NCBI GenBank assembly: GCA_013816895.1
Contig: JACDDR010000016.1
Location: 1 to 48,915, forward strand
Source: Bacteroidota bacterium
GTDB lineage: Bacteria; Bacteroidota; Bacteroidia; B-17B0; Aurantibacillaceae
DNA: 48,915 bases
Reading direction: 5' to 3'
Position 1 is the first letter of the stretch; each line of letters starts with the position of its first letter. Shown here piece after piece: positions 18,885 through 26,817 of this stretch. The translations under genes and the position numbers were made by a program. Below the pieces are notes generated by a model. That model did no database searches. It was given only the letters and a program-made list of their open reading frames with translations, and was not told the origin of the DNA.

Positions 18885-19157
18885 CTACTGCGCCTTGGGT
18901 TGAGAGGCTTTTTTTAATAACTTCCTGAATAATTGCGCAATTTGTTTCCTGAAAATAAAACAAATCATAATATAAGGAACAGCCATCAGGTAAAGAATTC
19001 CAGAGTTTAAACTACGCACCATCGAATTAGGATTTGATCTCATGGAACTTTCTGCGGCCTGTTTGCACATGGCGCACTGCGCACTTACGTCGGCACTATA
19101 AAGTAACGCAAATGAAAAAAGCAGAGTTATAAAAAAGTATCGGGTGAAATTTTTCAA
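18885..19157 (-). CDS. Small exported protein with C-x-x-C motif and one membrane helix, unknown function
   Basis: A 90-residue protein I recognise only as a type of short hypothetical protein found in Bacteroidota. Residues 1-27 look like a signal peptide ending SADVSAQ. C28 and C31 (QCAMCKQA) follow at once, then a polar stretch with N and S, a hydrophobic segment at 52-69 and a basic tail (70-90). The mature protein would be a single-helix membrane protein with the two cysteines outside the cytoplasm. The cysteines could bind metal or haem or be redox active; none of this is shown. The start is TTG, because no ATG precedes the signal peptide. A TATCTTTG element sits only four bases upstream, so the transcript may be nearly leaderless. 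The gene lies 31 bases downstream of the crotonase gene. Confidence 0.7.
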   Translation of the reverse strand: MKNFTRYFFITLLFSFALLYSADVSAQCAMCKQAAESSMRSNPNSMVRSLNSGILYLMAVPYIMICFIFRKQIAQLFRKLLKKASQPKAQ

Positions 19158-19161
19158 TGCC

Positions 19162-19169
19162 CAAAGATA
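19162..19169 (-). promoter_or_regulatory. Candidate -7 element, small C-x-x-C protein
   Basis: Minus-strand TATCTTTG, an exact match to TAnnTTTG, ends four bases before the TTG start. If used, the mRNA would have almost no leader. Confidence 0.42.
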
Positions 19170-19188
19170 CTGATTTTTTAAAAGGAAA

Positions 19189-19983
19189 TTATTTGAATTC
19201 TCCCTTAAAATTAGCCTTGCGCTTCTCTAAAAATGCGCCAACGCCTTCTTTAAAGTCGTTCGTGCCAAAGGATTTTCCGAATTCTTCGATTTCCACTTCA
19301 TAACCGTTCAGGTTATTGTTATAGCCTGCATTGATTACTTTAATAGCAGTGCGAATAGCTGTTGGGCTTTTTGAGGAAATTTTATTAGTGATTTCAAAAC
19401 ACTTATTAAGCAATTCCTGCTGCGTGGTTACATAATTAGCCAGGCCCCATTTATATGCATCGGGCGCGGTGATCATATCTGCGGTTACAATCATTTCAAA
19501 CGCTTTGCCCTTTCCAACTAATTGTGCAAGACGCTGCGTTCCCCCATAACCAGGAATAACGCCCAGGCTTACCTCAGGTAAACCCATTTTCGCGTTATCG
19601 CTCACCACACGAATGTGACATGCCATCGCCAGCTCAAGACCGCCGCCAAGAGCAAATCCATTGACTGCTGCAATAATTGGCTTACTGTAATTTTCAATAA
19701 AATTAAATATTTTGAAATGCCCGATCGAGCTAAGTTGTTTACCCTGTTCAACCGAAAAATTGGCGAACTCCGAAATATCTGCCCCTGCAACAAAAGCTTT
19801 TTCACCGGCGCCGGTTAAAATAATAGCGCGTATGTCGTTTTCGTTTTCCGCTTCCACAAGCGTTTCGTGGAGTTCTTCAATTGTCTGTTTATTTAACGCG
19901 TTAAGTTTGTCGGGGCGGTTAATAGTAATCACCAACACGCCGTTTTTTACTTCACTTAATATATACTCGCTTATAGCCACCAT
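19189..19983 (-). CDS. Enoyl-CoA hydratase/isomerase (crotonase family)
   Basis: Adds water across 2,3-enoyl-CoA to give 3-hydroxyacyl-CoA in fatty acid or butyrate-type pathways. The 264-residue protein has the crotonase fold. Oxyanion-hole segments are AGADI (66-70) and ALGGG (111-115). Both catalytic glutamates of true hydratases are present: E117 (GLELAMACH) and E137 (LPEVSLGVIPGYGGTQRL), which argues for a hydratase rather than an isomerase or ligase-like member. The ATG start is supported by an exact TATATTTG element 21 bases upstream. The gene stands with the acyl-CoA ligase and methylmalonyl-CoA epimerase elsewhere in the window as part of acyl-CoA catabolism, but is not in one operon with them. 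Short-chain specificity is typical of this subgroup and is inferred. Confidence 0.92.
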   Translation of the reverse strand: MVAISEYILSEVKNGVLVITINRPDKLNALNKQTIEELHETLVEAENENDIRAIILTGAGEKAFVAGADISEFANFSVEQGKQLSSIGHFKIFNFIENYSKPIIAAVNGFALGGGLELAMACHIRVVSDNAKMGLPEVSLGVIPGYGGTQRLAQLVGKGKAFEMIVTADMITAPDAYKWGLANYVTTQQELLNKCFEITNKISSKSPTAIRTAIKVINAGYNNNLNGYEVEIEEFGKSFGTNDFKEGVGAFLEKRKANFKGEFK

Positions 19984-20004
19984 GTTTTATTTTAATTATT
20001 GTCG

Positions 20005-20012
20005 CAAATATA
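20005..20012 (-). promoter_or_regulatory. Candidate -7 element, crotonase gene
   Basis: Minus-strand TATATTTG matches TAnnTTTG exactly, 21 bases before the ATG at 19983. Confidence 0.5.
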
Positions 20013-20111
20013 AAGCAATAGATATAACCATATAGAAAAGTTATAAACCCTGTGTGAATACTTTAAACGCCTGCGAATCTCAATTTTAACAAATAAAATG
20101 CTGTAATTAAA

Positions 20112-21314
20112 TTATATGTTGCTGCTGTTAAGATGTTCTGCCAGGCATTTTCCCATAGTAAAACACGATTGCAAAAGGTATCCTCCTGTTGGGGCATCAT
20201 AATCGAGCATCTCGCCAATAGCATAGTGGCCGGGCAGTTTTTTCAGTTCAAAATTCTTATTTATTTCGGGAAGTGAAACTCCTCCAACAGTGGAAATAGC
20301 TTCCTCAATAGGAGCCATTCCTGTAATGGTCAATTTGAAAGACTTGATATGACCAGTTAACTTTTTATGATCCAGGAAATCTTCTTTTGATATAAATGTT
20401 TTTAGCAACTGAATATGCGTTTGCGTAAAATTTAATACGTTTTTTAAAATATCGCTCAGGTTTTTGTTTCCGCCGCCAGCTAATTTTTCAATAATTTTAT
20501 CCGGTGTGAGTGATGGCTTCAGGTCAATTGTAATATCTGCTGCGCCGGTTACATTCAGCTGATCACGAATTTCAGGACTAAGCGGATAAATACCACTCCC
20601 CTCGACGCCGAATTTCGTCAGTACTATTTCTCCTTCATGTTTTTTATTTCCAGATGAGAGAGAGATGTTTTTAAGAACTTTTCCTTCAATCTTTGAAACA
20701 AGATCCTCAGGCCAGACTATTTTAAAAGCGCAGTTGCTGGATTGAAATTCTTTTACGCTGATATTCTTATCAGCAAAGTAGCGAAGCCAATCGCCTTTGC
20801 TTCCTGTAACAGGCCAGCTGGCACCGCCGAGACAATATACAATCACATCACTTTTTATTTCGAGAAGTTGGTTGTTGTGCTCGACTAAAAGTGAATTGTT
20901 AATACCGAAGCCCTGCCAGGTATGTTTGGTTTTTACTACTACAGAATTAATTTTTATTTTTTTGAGAAAAACGGCTAAGACCTCAGCGGGTTTAATTCCT
21001 TTGTCAGGAAAAACTCTGCCACTGCTTCCGGTAAATGTTTCAATGCCAAGATCGTTTAACCAGGTGATTAAATCTTCGTTAGAAAATGAATCGAAAGCGC
21101 TTTGCAGAAATTCATGTGGAGTATATCGTTTGATAAATTGTGCTTTGCTCTCGGAATGCGTTATGTTCAGTCCGCCATCTCCGGCAACCAGGAACTTCCG
21201 ACCAAGGTTAGCGTTTCGTTCATAAAGAGTAACATCAAACTGTTTTGTGTCAATTTCACTTGCAAGGACTAGTGCACAGGCCCCTCCCCCAATTATGGAA
21301 AGTTTTTTTTTCAA
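20112..21314 (-). CDS. FAD-dependent flavoprotein, HI0933/YhiN superfamily, PP_4765-type
   Basis: A 400-residue NAD(P)/FAD-type oxidoreductase. The N-terminal dinucleotide-binding turn is SIIGGGACAL (6-15). The family signature GRKFLVAGDGGLNITHSE follows at about 38-55, and the C-terminal GGYLLQSCFTMGK motif closes the FAD site. The signature variants and length fit the TIGR03862 (PP_4765) branch better than classic YhiN. The reaction of this branch is not established as far as I know. The start is TTG directly after the TAA of the upstream HTH gene, so the two genes form a tight pair with probable translational coupling. The region downstream (20036-20111) shows no strong terminator. Confidence 0.85.
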   Translation of the reverse strand: MKKKLSIIGGGACALVLASEIDTKQFDVTLYERNANLGRKFLVAGDGGLNITHSESKAQFIKRYTPHEFLQSAFDSFSNEDLITWLNDLGIETFTGSSGRVFPDKGIKPAEVLAVFLKKIKINSVVVKTKHTWQGFGINNSLLVEHNNQLLEIKSDVIVYCLGGASWPVTGSKGDWLRYFADKNISVKEFQSSNCAFKIVWPEDLVSKIEGKVLKNISLSSGNKKHEGEIVLTKFGVEGSGIYPLSPEIRDQLNVTGAADITIDLKPSLTPDKIIEKLAGGGNKNLSDILKNVLNFTQTHIQLLKTFISKEDFLDHKKLTGHIKSFKLTITGMAPIEEAISTVGGVSLPEINKNFELKKLPGHYAIGEMLDYDAPTGGYLLQSCFTMGKCLAEHLNSSNI

Positions 21315-22340
21315 TTAAGACGCCCTTATTTTTTCAACAACCGCGTCGATACTTTTATACATACTGCTAAAAAACTGATATCGCTGTTTTTCGCTAACAC
21401 CGCTGATAAGAGTACTCTTCTTTTCAAGGTTTCTTATCCAGTGCTCGGTTTCTTCACAAAACTCGGGATTATTGCTGGTCAGGGAATTCATCGAGTTAAA
21501 TGAAATATTTGAGAACCTGGAGTCCCCCATCAGAACATAGATACAATTTGTACCCAGCACTACTTCGCTGTTATACATTTGGTAAGTTTCATTTTTGTCG
21601 CTTATGTTTTTCCTACCATTCTCGGCGTTTGTCTTAACGAGGTCGATCATGCTTCTGTATTCTGCCAACAACTCCAGTGCCTGTTCCTGTTTAACAATGC
21701 CGCTGTCAAAATAAAATTTAATTTGTCTTAACCCGGTTAGTACGGTTTCCGCAGTCCATATTTCAACGCTGGGTATGCTTAGATATTCGGTAAAACACTG
21801 GTGTGCAATATCCGTAAGTTTTTTTGGAACGAATCCGTATTCAAATTTTTGTTGCTGATATTCTGAGACATTCAGCACGCTTCGCTGCCAATAAAATAAT
21901 TTAAATTCGGTAAGCTTCTTTGAAAAAAAAGAATAAAACATTGGAATTTCTTCCGCTACATAATAGATCTTGCGGGCCTCGAATTTATTCAGTGCTATTA
22001 ACCTTCCAAGAATGCCGTTCAGGTATTTTTCAAAATTATTTACGCTGTCGGTTAACTTAGTATATGTAAAAGTAACGGCGCCACTCTCGTTACTGAAAAT
22101 TTCGTCCACGCTTATGCCGTGTTTTTTTGCCAGTTTGAAAACTTCTTCAATCGTTAGCTCGGTTTCTCCGCGTATCCGCCGATAAGCACTGTCGATACTT
22201 ACATCCAGCATGTCCGCTATCTCTTCCGCCAAACCAATGCCTTGCGGCATAACTTCTTTTAATTTTCCGATAAAATGATTTTGGATCGGCAGGCTTGTTT
22301 TAATGGGCTTCTTTTCCTTTTTTGTTTGCATATGCGGCAT
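21315..22340 (-). CDS. Putative HTH transcriptional regulator with large helical C-terminal domain
   Basis: A 341-residue protein. Residues about 24-82 look like an XRE-type helix-turn-helix: LAEEIADMLDVSIDSAYRRI is followed by a LTIEEVFKLAKKHGISVDEIF helix pair, a pattern known from lambda-repressor-like domains. The remaining 250 residues are predominantly helical, rich in aromatic and charged residues, and match no domain I can name. They contain no obvious membrane segment or enzyme motif. The ATG at 22340 is used; an in-frame ATG at 22331 is an equally valid start. A promoter with TTTG, a 19-base spacer and TATCTTTA lies just upstream. It may regulate the adjoining flavoprotein, whose TTG start abuts its stop, but the target is inference. 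Confidence 0.7.
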   Translation of the reverse strand: MPHMQTKKEKKPIKTSLPIQNHFIGKLKEVMPQGIGLAEEIADMLDVSIDSAYRRIRGETELTIEEVFKLAKKHGISVDEIFSNESGAVTFTYTKLTDSVNNFEKYLNGILGRLIALNKFEARKIYYVAEEIPMFYSFFSKKLTEFKLFYWQRSVLNVSEYQQQKFEYGFVPKKLTDIAHQCFTEYLSIPSVEIWTAETVLTGLRQIKFYFDSGIVKQEQALELLAEYRSMIDLVKTNAENGRKNISDKNETYQMYNSEVVLGTNCIYVLMGDSRFSNISFNSMNSLTSNNPEFCEETEHWIRNLEKKSTLISGVSEKQRYQFFSSMYKSIDAVVEKIRAS

Positions 22341-22352
22341 AAATCTCTTTTA

Positions 22353-22383
22353 TAAAGATAAAGATTCTTGTAAAAAAAGCAAA
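22353..22383 (-). promoter_or_regulatory. Candidate promoter for the HTH-flavoprotein pair
   Basis: On the minus strand a -33 TTTG (22380-22383), a 19-base spacer and a -7 TATCTTTA (22353-22360, one mismatch to TAnnTTTG) precede the ATG at 22340 by 12 bases. This is the only place in the window where both elements are seen at normal spacing. Confidence 0.55.
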
Positions 22384-22560
22384 TACGCTTTTAATTTCTG
22401 CGAAAAACACCGAAACAGTTTTAAAAATTATTATTAAGCATGATTTGAATCGAATTCTGCAATTAATACCCAGCGCCGGGCATTATCCAATTATCTTTCA
22501 TCCTATTCTGCCGTTACCTTTACTTTCAAGCATATTACTCATGGCTTAAAATTAAAGAAA

Positions 22561-22938
22561 ATGAAAAATTGTTATACCCTCCACAAACTCATCAGGAAAA
22601 TCTTTGCTAAAGATATTCAATCCAGTATTAGCAATATTCCTCTTCTTAAAGACTGTATCCATTCCTTTTTGCTTTATTTTCAGGAAGAGAACATGAAAAT
22701 TATCCGGATAGAATTTTGCTTTGAACTCCGGGCCACTCTCTCAGACCTTGAACTGGAAGTTATTCATAACGAAACATACGCTCTTATACTTGAGGAAATG
22801 AAAAAACTGAATCAAGGTTTTCAATCCATCATCAACAGCCTCGCAGACCCCAATCAAACCTGCTTTGGCTTTTATTCATTGGGTGAAGGTCCCTTTAAAA
22901 ACACTGTTATAGGCTCTTTCGTAAAACCACAGAGGTAA
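22561..22938 (+). CDS. Hypothetical protein, 125 residues
   Basis: An ORF I do not recognise, lying between the divergent HTH gene and the aldehyde dehydrogenase gene. It begins with ATG shortly after an A-rich stretch (attaaagaaa), and has no signal peptide or membrane helix. The product mixes amphipathic helical segments (for example LEVIHNETYALILEEMKKLN) with a Gly/Phe-containing C-terminus (FGFYSLGEGPF). A TACCTTTA element (one mismatch to the -7 consensus) is at 22515-22522. Codon use looks similar to its neighbours, and no competing ORF covers the interval, so it is probably a real gene. A lineage-restricted small protein is the simplest view; no function is proposed. Confidence 0.5.
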   Translation: MKNCYTLHKLIRKIFAKDIQSSISNIPLLKDCIHSFLLYFQEENMKIIRIEFCFELRATLSDLELEVIHNETYALILEEMKKLNQGFQSIINSLADPNQTCFGFYSLGEGPFKNTVIGSFVKPQR

Positions 22939-22968
22939 ATTAAATTTCAAAACCATGGTCAAGTTTCG

Positions 22969-22976
22969 TATCTTTA
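22969..22976 (+). promoter_or_regulatory. Candidate -7 element, aldehyde dehydrogenase operon
   Basis: TATCTTTA, one mismatch to TAnnTTTG, 16 bases before the ATG at 22993. No convincing -33 element is visible. Confidence 0.35.
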
Positions 22977-22992
22977 TTCGCTCATTCAAGAT

Positions 22993-24435
22993 ATGCAACA
23001 CATTAAAAATTACATCAACGGAGCGCTTGTAGAACCTGTTTCTAAAACATACCTGGATAATTTTGATCCGTCAACGGGAAAGGTTTATTCCTACATTCCG
23101 GACAGTGATGAAAAAGATGTGGAGCTGGCTTATGTGGCAGCAAAAAACGCTTTTCCGGCTTGGAGCGTAACGCCAAAAGATAAGCGTTCCGAATACCTTT
23201 TAAAAATTGCTTCGCTCATCGAAAAAAATCTTGACAGGCTTTCGCTGGCCGAAAGTATCGACAACGGTAAGCCATTGAAACTTGCCAAAACAGTGGATAT
23301 TCCACGTGCAGCAGCTAATTTTCATTTTTACGGTACGGGGATCCTTCATTATGCCGCGCATTCCCATTCGATGGAAAACAACGCCATCAATTATACATTG
23401 CGACAACCTGTTGGAGTAGCGGGTTGTATTTCGCCATGGAACCTTCCCCTGTATCTTTTCAGCCGGAAGATCGCCCCTGCATTGGCTGCAGGATGCACTG
23501 TAGTTGCAAAGCCGAGTGAAATAACTCCCATGACAGCTTATCTCCTTTCTGAATTATGCATAGAAGCCGGACTCCCGGCAGGTGTATTAAACATTGTACA
23601 CGGCCTTGGCGGGAAAGTGGGCAATGCCATTGTAAGTCATAAAGATATTCCGCTGATCTCATTTACCGGGGGAACAATCACCGGAAAACACATTGCTGCA
23701 ATCGCCGCCCCGATGTTTAAAAAATTATCTCTTGAGCTTGGCGGAAAAAACCCCAATCTCATTTTCGCAGATTGCGACTATGAAAAAATGCTCTCAACAA
23801 CTTTATTGTCATCCTTCGCCAACCAGGGCCAGATCTGCCTTTGCGGATCGCGGATATTCGTTGAACGAAAACTATATGAGCGATTTAAAACCGATTTTAT
23901 TGCCCGAACAAAAGCATTAGTGGTTGGCGATCCGCGTGATGAAAAAACAAAGGTGGGTGCAATTGTTTCCAAATCACATTTCGAAAAAATACTCAATTAC
24001 ATTGAACTTGCAAAAACTGAAGGCGGAAAAGTTTTATGCGGCGGAAATGCAGTTAAGATGGGTGGAGATTTTAGTAACGGCTATTATATTGAACCAACGA
24101 TTATTGAAAGTTTACCGCACGATTGCCGGACCAATCAGGAGGAAATTTTTGGTCCCGTTGTTACCATAATGCCTTTTGACACAGAAGAAGAAGTCCTTGA
24201 TATGGCTAACTCCACTATTTACGGACTTGCCAGCGTGGTATGGACTCAGGATTTAACCCGTGCTCACCGGATTGCAAATAACATTCACGCAGGAATTGTT
24301 TGGATAAATTGCTGGCTTCTGCGCGATTTGCGGACGCCTTTTGGCGGTGTTAAAGCCAGCGGAGTTGGGCGCGAAGGGGGTTTCGAGGCTCTTGACTTTT
24401 TTACCGAACCTAAAAACGTTTGCATTAAGTTGTAA
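22993..24435 (+). CDS. NAD(P)-dependent aldehyde dehydrogenase, (hydroxy/amino)muconic semialdehyde type
   Basis: Oxidises an aldehyde to its carboxylate with NAD(P)+ in the cytoplasm. The 480-residue length is normal for the ALDH superfamily. Visible motifs are the cofactor-binding SFTGGTITGKHI, the general-base Glu in LELGGKNPN (about 248), and the catalytic Cys in GQICLCGSR (about 282). The C-terminal signature LRTPFGGVKASGVGREGG leads into an FFTEPKNVCIKL end. That ending is typical of the ALDH8 group, which includes 2-hydroxymuconic and 2-aminomuconic semialdehyde dehydrogenases, so tryptophan/kynurenine or aromatic degradation is a plausible role. Substrate remains inference, as other pathway genes are absent here. 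It is the first gene of a four-gene run, with the DnaJ gene starting five bases after its stop. Confidence 0.88.
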   Translation: MQHIKNYINGALVEPVSKTYLDNFDPSTGKVYSYIPDSDEKDVELAYVAAKNAFPAWSVTPKDKRSEYLLKIASLIEKNLDRLSLAESIDNGKPLKLAKTVDIPRAAANFHFYGTGILHYAAHSHSMENNAINYTLRQPVGVAGCISPWNLPLYLFSRKIAPALAAGCTVVAKPSEITPMTAYLLSELCIEAGLPAGVLNIVHGLGGKVGNAIVSHKDIPLISFTGGTITGKHIAAIAAPMFKKLSLELGGKNPNLIFADCDYEKMLSTTLLSSFANQGQICLCGSRIFVERKLYERFKTDFIARTKALVVGDPRDEKTKVGAIVSKSHFEKILNYIELAKTEGGKVLCGGNAVKMGGDFSNGYYIEPTIIESLPHDCRTNQEEIFGPVVTIMPFDTEEEVLDMANSTIYGLASVVWTQDLTRAHRIANNIHAGIVWINCWLLRDLRTPFGGVKASGVGREGGFEALDFFTEPKNVCIKL

Positions 24436-24440
24436 AACTG

Positions 24441-25346
24441 TTGACCAACTATTACGACATATTAGGCATTAAACCGAGCGCCACCGCAATTGAAATAAAA
24501 ACTGCATTCAGGAGCCTCGCTAAATTATTTCATCCAGACAAAAATCCTGATGGCCAGGAAGAATTTAAAAAAATTTTACGCGCCTATGAAACGCTTAGTA
24601 ACCCTTCGCGTAAATCTTCCTACGACCTTCGGTTAAAGTTTCATTACGAATCTTTAAAAAATAACCAGCAGCATAAAACAAAGAACTGGACGTTCGAGGA
24701 AAAAGAATTAAAACGAAGGCAATATTATAACGAGCATATCAAGAAATATGAAAAAGTAAGGAATGCACGCGCGGAGCACGCGAATCTTAAAAGCAATTAC
24801 AATGAGTACAAATATATCCTGTTTGCCACACCGCTTGCTGTAGCTCTATTCCTGTTCGTTATTCACTTTGCAACACCTTCACATAATGGGGGAGCAACAG
24901 ACAATATCAGTAAGGTTGCGGTTTACACAGAATTAAAAAATGGCGAAACCCCTTACGATGAATATTTTGGTTCACAACAATTTTTAAGGGGATCCGATAA
25001 AAATCTGAGTATTAAAAACAACTCAGGCGAAGATGTGATTGTTTGCCTTTTTACACAAAATTCCTTTTTACGGAGTTGCGTGGTTAAAGACGGGTATTTT
25101 GCCGAAATACCTCAGCTCCCATCCAAACCAATTGACATCCGGTACGAAAGCGGGAAGAAATGGAATACTGAGAATTATATCAAAGCGGTAAACATCAAAG
25201 GAGCATTTGAAAAAGATCTTCATTTTTATAAAAGCAACCTACCTGTAGTATTAGGTCCGATTAATGAAATAACGCTAACACCTGGCACGAACGAAGGCTT
25301 TGTAAATATTACGCCTGTTGAGTTTTTTAAAAAAGATAATATATGA
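24441..25346 (+). CDS. Membrane-anchored J-domain (DnaJ-like) protein
   Basis: A 301-residue J-domain protein. Residues 2-62 form a canonical J-domain with YYDILGI at the start and the HPD motif at 31-33 (LFHPDKNPDG), which stimulates the ATPase of DnaK. A basic linker (about 75-118) leads to one transmembrane helix at about 126-146. The C-terminal half (150-301) would then be extracytoplasmic if the J-domain is inside. It has a beta-rich look and matches no domain I know, and the Gly/Phe and zinc-finger regions of DnaJ are absent. The start is TTG, the only usual start ahead of the J-domain. The stop overlaps the next ATG by four bases, so translation is coupled with the epimerase. It may recruit DnaK to the membrane; the client is unknown. 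Confidence 0.85.
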   Translation: MTNYYDILGIKPSATAIEIKTAFRSLAKLFHPDKNPDGQEEFKKILRAYETLSNPSRKSSYDLRLKFHYESLKNNQQHKTKNWTFEEKELKRRQYYNEHIKKYEKVRNARAEHANLKSNYNEYKYILFATPLAVALFLFVIHFATPSHNGGATDNISKVAVYTELKNGETPYDEYFGSQQFLRGSDKNLSIKNNSGEDVIVCLFTQNSFLRSCVVKDGYFAEIPQLPSKPIDIRYESGKKWNTENYIKAVNIKGAFEKDLHFYKSNLPVVLGPINEITLTPGTNEGFVNITPVEFFKKDNI

Positions 25347-25747
25347 TAAAAAAAATTGAGCATATCGGTATTGCGGTTAAAAACATAAATGAAAGCAACG
25401 AATTGTTTAAAAAACTTTTTGGGAAAGAGCATTATAAAGTCGAAGTTGTAGAAAGTGAAGGCGTGAGTACTTCTTTCTTTATGCTCGGCGAAACCAAGAT
25501 CGAGCTGCTGGAAGCAACGAATGAAAAAAGCGCGATAGCAAAATTCATAGAGAAAAAAGGAGAAGGCATTCATCATATTGCGTATGAAGTAGATAATATT
25601 GATACTGAAATGGAGAGATTAAAAGGAGAAGGTTTTGAACTCATTAATATGCAACCAAAGGACGGCGCTGACAACAAGAGAATTTGTTTCCTTCACCCCA
25701 AATCAACGAATGGCATACTTGTTGAACTCTGTGAAGAAAAAAAATAA
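25343..25747 (+). CDS. mce: Methylmalonyl-CoA epimerase
   Basis: Interconverts (2R)- and (2S)-methylmalonyl-CoA, linking propionyl-CoA or succinyl-CoA metabolism with methylmalonyl-CoA mutase. At 134 residues it has the usual single-chain length and the vicinal-oxygen-chelate fold. The expected metal ligands are visible: H7 (EHIGIAV), a His in GIHHIAYEV (77 or 78) and E128 (GILVELCEE). Family segments LGETKIELLE and FLHPKSTNG also match. It overlaps the DnaJ gene by four bases and is followed nine bases later by the ferredoxin gene. The mutase genes are not in the window. Assignment is firm for family and good for function. Confidence 0.95.
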   Translation: MIKKIEHIGIAVKNINESNELFKKLFGKEHYKVEVVESEGVSTSFFMLGETKIELLEATNEKSAIAKFIEKKGEGIHHIAYEVDNIDTEMERLKGEGFELINMQPKDGADNKRICFLHPKSTNGILVELCEEKK

Positions 25748-25755
25748 AATCAGCT

Positions 25756-26085
25756 ATGAGCGATATTAGAATTAATATACAAAACCCCGACAACTCCATA
25801 ACCTGGCTGGACGCGCCTACCGAAATGGGCTTAAGCCTGATGGAGTTTTTAAAAGCCAGTGAGTTTGATATAATGGCAACATGCGGAGGCATGGCACTTT
25901 GCGCTACTTGCCACGTAGAGGTAATTAACGGCATTAACAACTTGCCGGAGATCACCGATGATGAATATGCGATGCTGGACACCTTGCCAAATATTACCCC
26001 TACTTCGCGTCTGTCCTGTCAGCTGAAATTAAACAGCAACATGAACAATCTTACCGTAAAAATAATGGGAGACGGTTTAAGCTGA
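25756..26085 (+). CDS. 2Fe-2S ferredoxin, adrenodoxin/ISC type
   Basis: Small electron carrier of 109 residues. The four cluster ligands follow the adrenodoxin pattern: C43, C49 and C52 (CGGMALCATC) and C88 (RLSCQL). This distinguishes it from plant-type ferredoxins, which have CX4CX2C. The rest of the beta-grasp fold is recognisable (SLMEFLKAS before the cluster loop, LTVKIMGDG at the end). Partners of this type are iron-sulphur assembly systems or P450/monooxygenase chains; none is encoded nearby. It is the last gene of the ALDH-DnaJ-epimerase run. Its TGA stop directly abuts the stop of the convergent gene, leaving no space for an intergenic terminator. Confidence 0.93.
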   Translation: MSDIRINIQNPDNSITWLDAPTEMGLSLMEFLKASEFDIMATCGGMALCATCHVEVINGINNLPEITDDEYAMLDTLPNITPTSRLSCQLKLNSNMNNLTVKIMGDGLS

Positions 26086-26817
26086 TTACCCAAAATCTTT
26101 TTCACTGTTCCAGATTCCGGTACTCAAGTTTTTAGAAAAGGCAAAGGTTATATATGCCGTAACACCCATGTTGAAAATAAACAGGTGGAAAAATACTCCT
26201 ATTCTGTAAGCGCACCAGTAAGTGGCTTTACGGTCAAGAGTGATCAAATAGGTTGGCAGACACAACGTGATGATAAGTGTAGTAATAATCAAAGTTAAAA
26301 AAAGAGTTTCAATGTTTCTTAGAGGCCAGTTAGAAATGGCGCGGCTCCATTTCAACGGCTTACCCCAGTCATGAAGGAGATAATAATTTCCGAGGTTTGT
26401 CGGCGAGAATAGGAGAGCAGGATCAGTAGAATTTTTGTTTTTTAAGAATTTTCCGGTGCTTAGCACTTTCAGCCCTTGCACTTCCTTTTTATAAGTACTG
26501 TTCAAATAGTCTATTTTTAAAACACATTCGTACGGCAATTCGTGTTTATAAAAAACTGTATCTATAAATCGCAACCGATAACTAATGGCCACTTTTTTGA
26601 TTTCAGAAATACTAAAAATCAGATCTTTATCAACTTCATCTTCATTTATTACGGTGAAAGAAGCGTTATAATTTTTAAGGTTTTCAAGGACGTTTTTTTT
26701 ATTAAATGTGTTATCATGAAGGATCTGGCCCACCTGGTCTATTAGATTATCCTCTGCTTTGCGCATTTTTAAACGCTGCCGGATTAACACCGCTTTTACA
26801 TCAACCCCTTCAAACAT
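26086..26817 (-). CDS. Unknown membrane protein with two C-terminal helices
   Basis: A 243-residue protein with no recognised domain. Residues 1-165 are soluble-looking, Lys- and Asn-rich, with mixed helix and strand. Two hydrophobic segments lie at about 170-193 and 203-226, followed by a short polar tail. No signal peptide is present, so the N-terminal part is probably cytoplasmic. Its ATG overlaps the TGA of the upstream beta-barrel gene by one base (TGATG), so the two are almost surely co-translated and may act together across the envelope. That partnership is inference from position only. Confidence 0.65.
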   Translation of the reverse strand: MFEGVDVKAVLIRQRLKMRKAEDNLIDQVGQILHDNTFNKKNVLENLKNYNASFTVINEDEVDKDLIFSISEIKKVAISYRLRFIDTVFYKHELPYECVLKIDYLNSTYKKEVQGLKVLSTGKFLKNKNSTDPALLFSPTNLGNYYLLHDWGKPLKWSRAISNWPLRNIETLFLTLIITTLIITLCLPTYLITLDRKATYWCAYRIGVFFHLFIFNMGVTAYITFAFSKNLSTGIWNSEKDFG

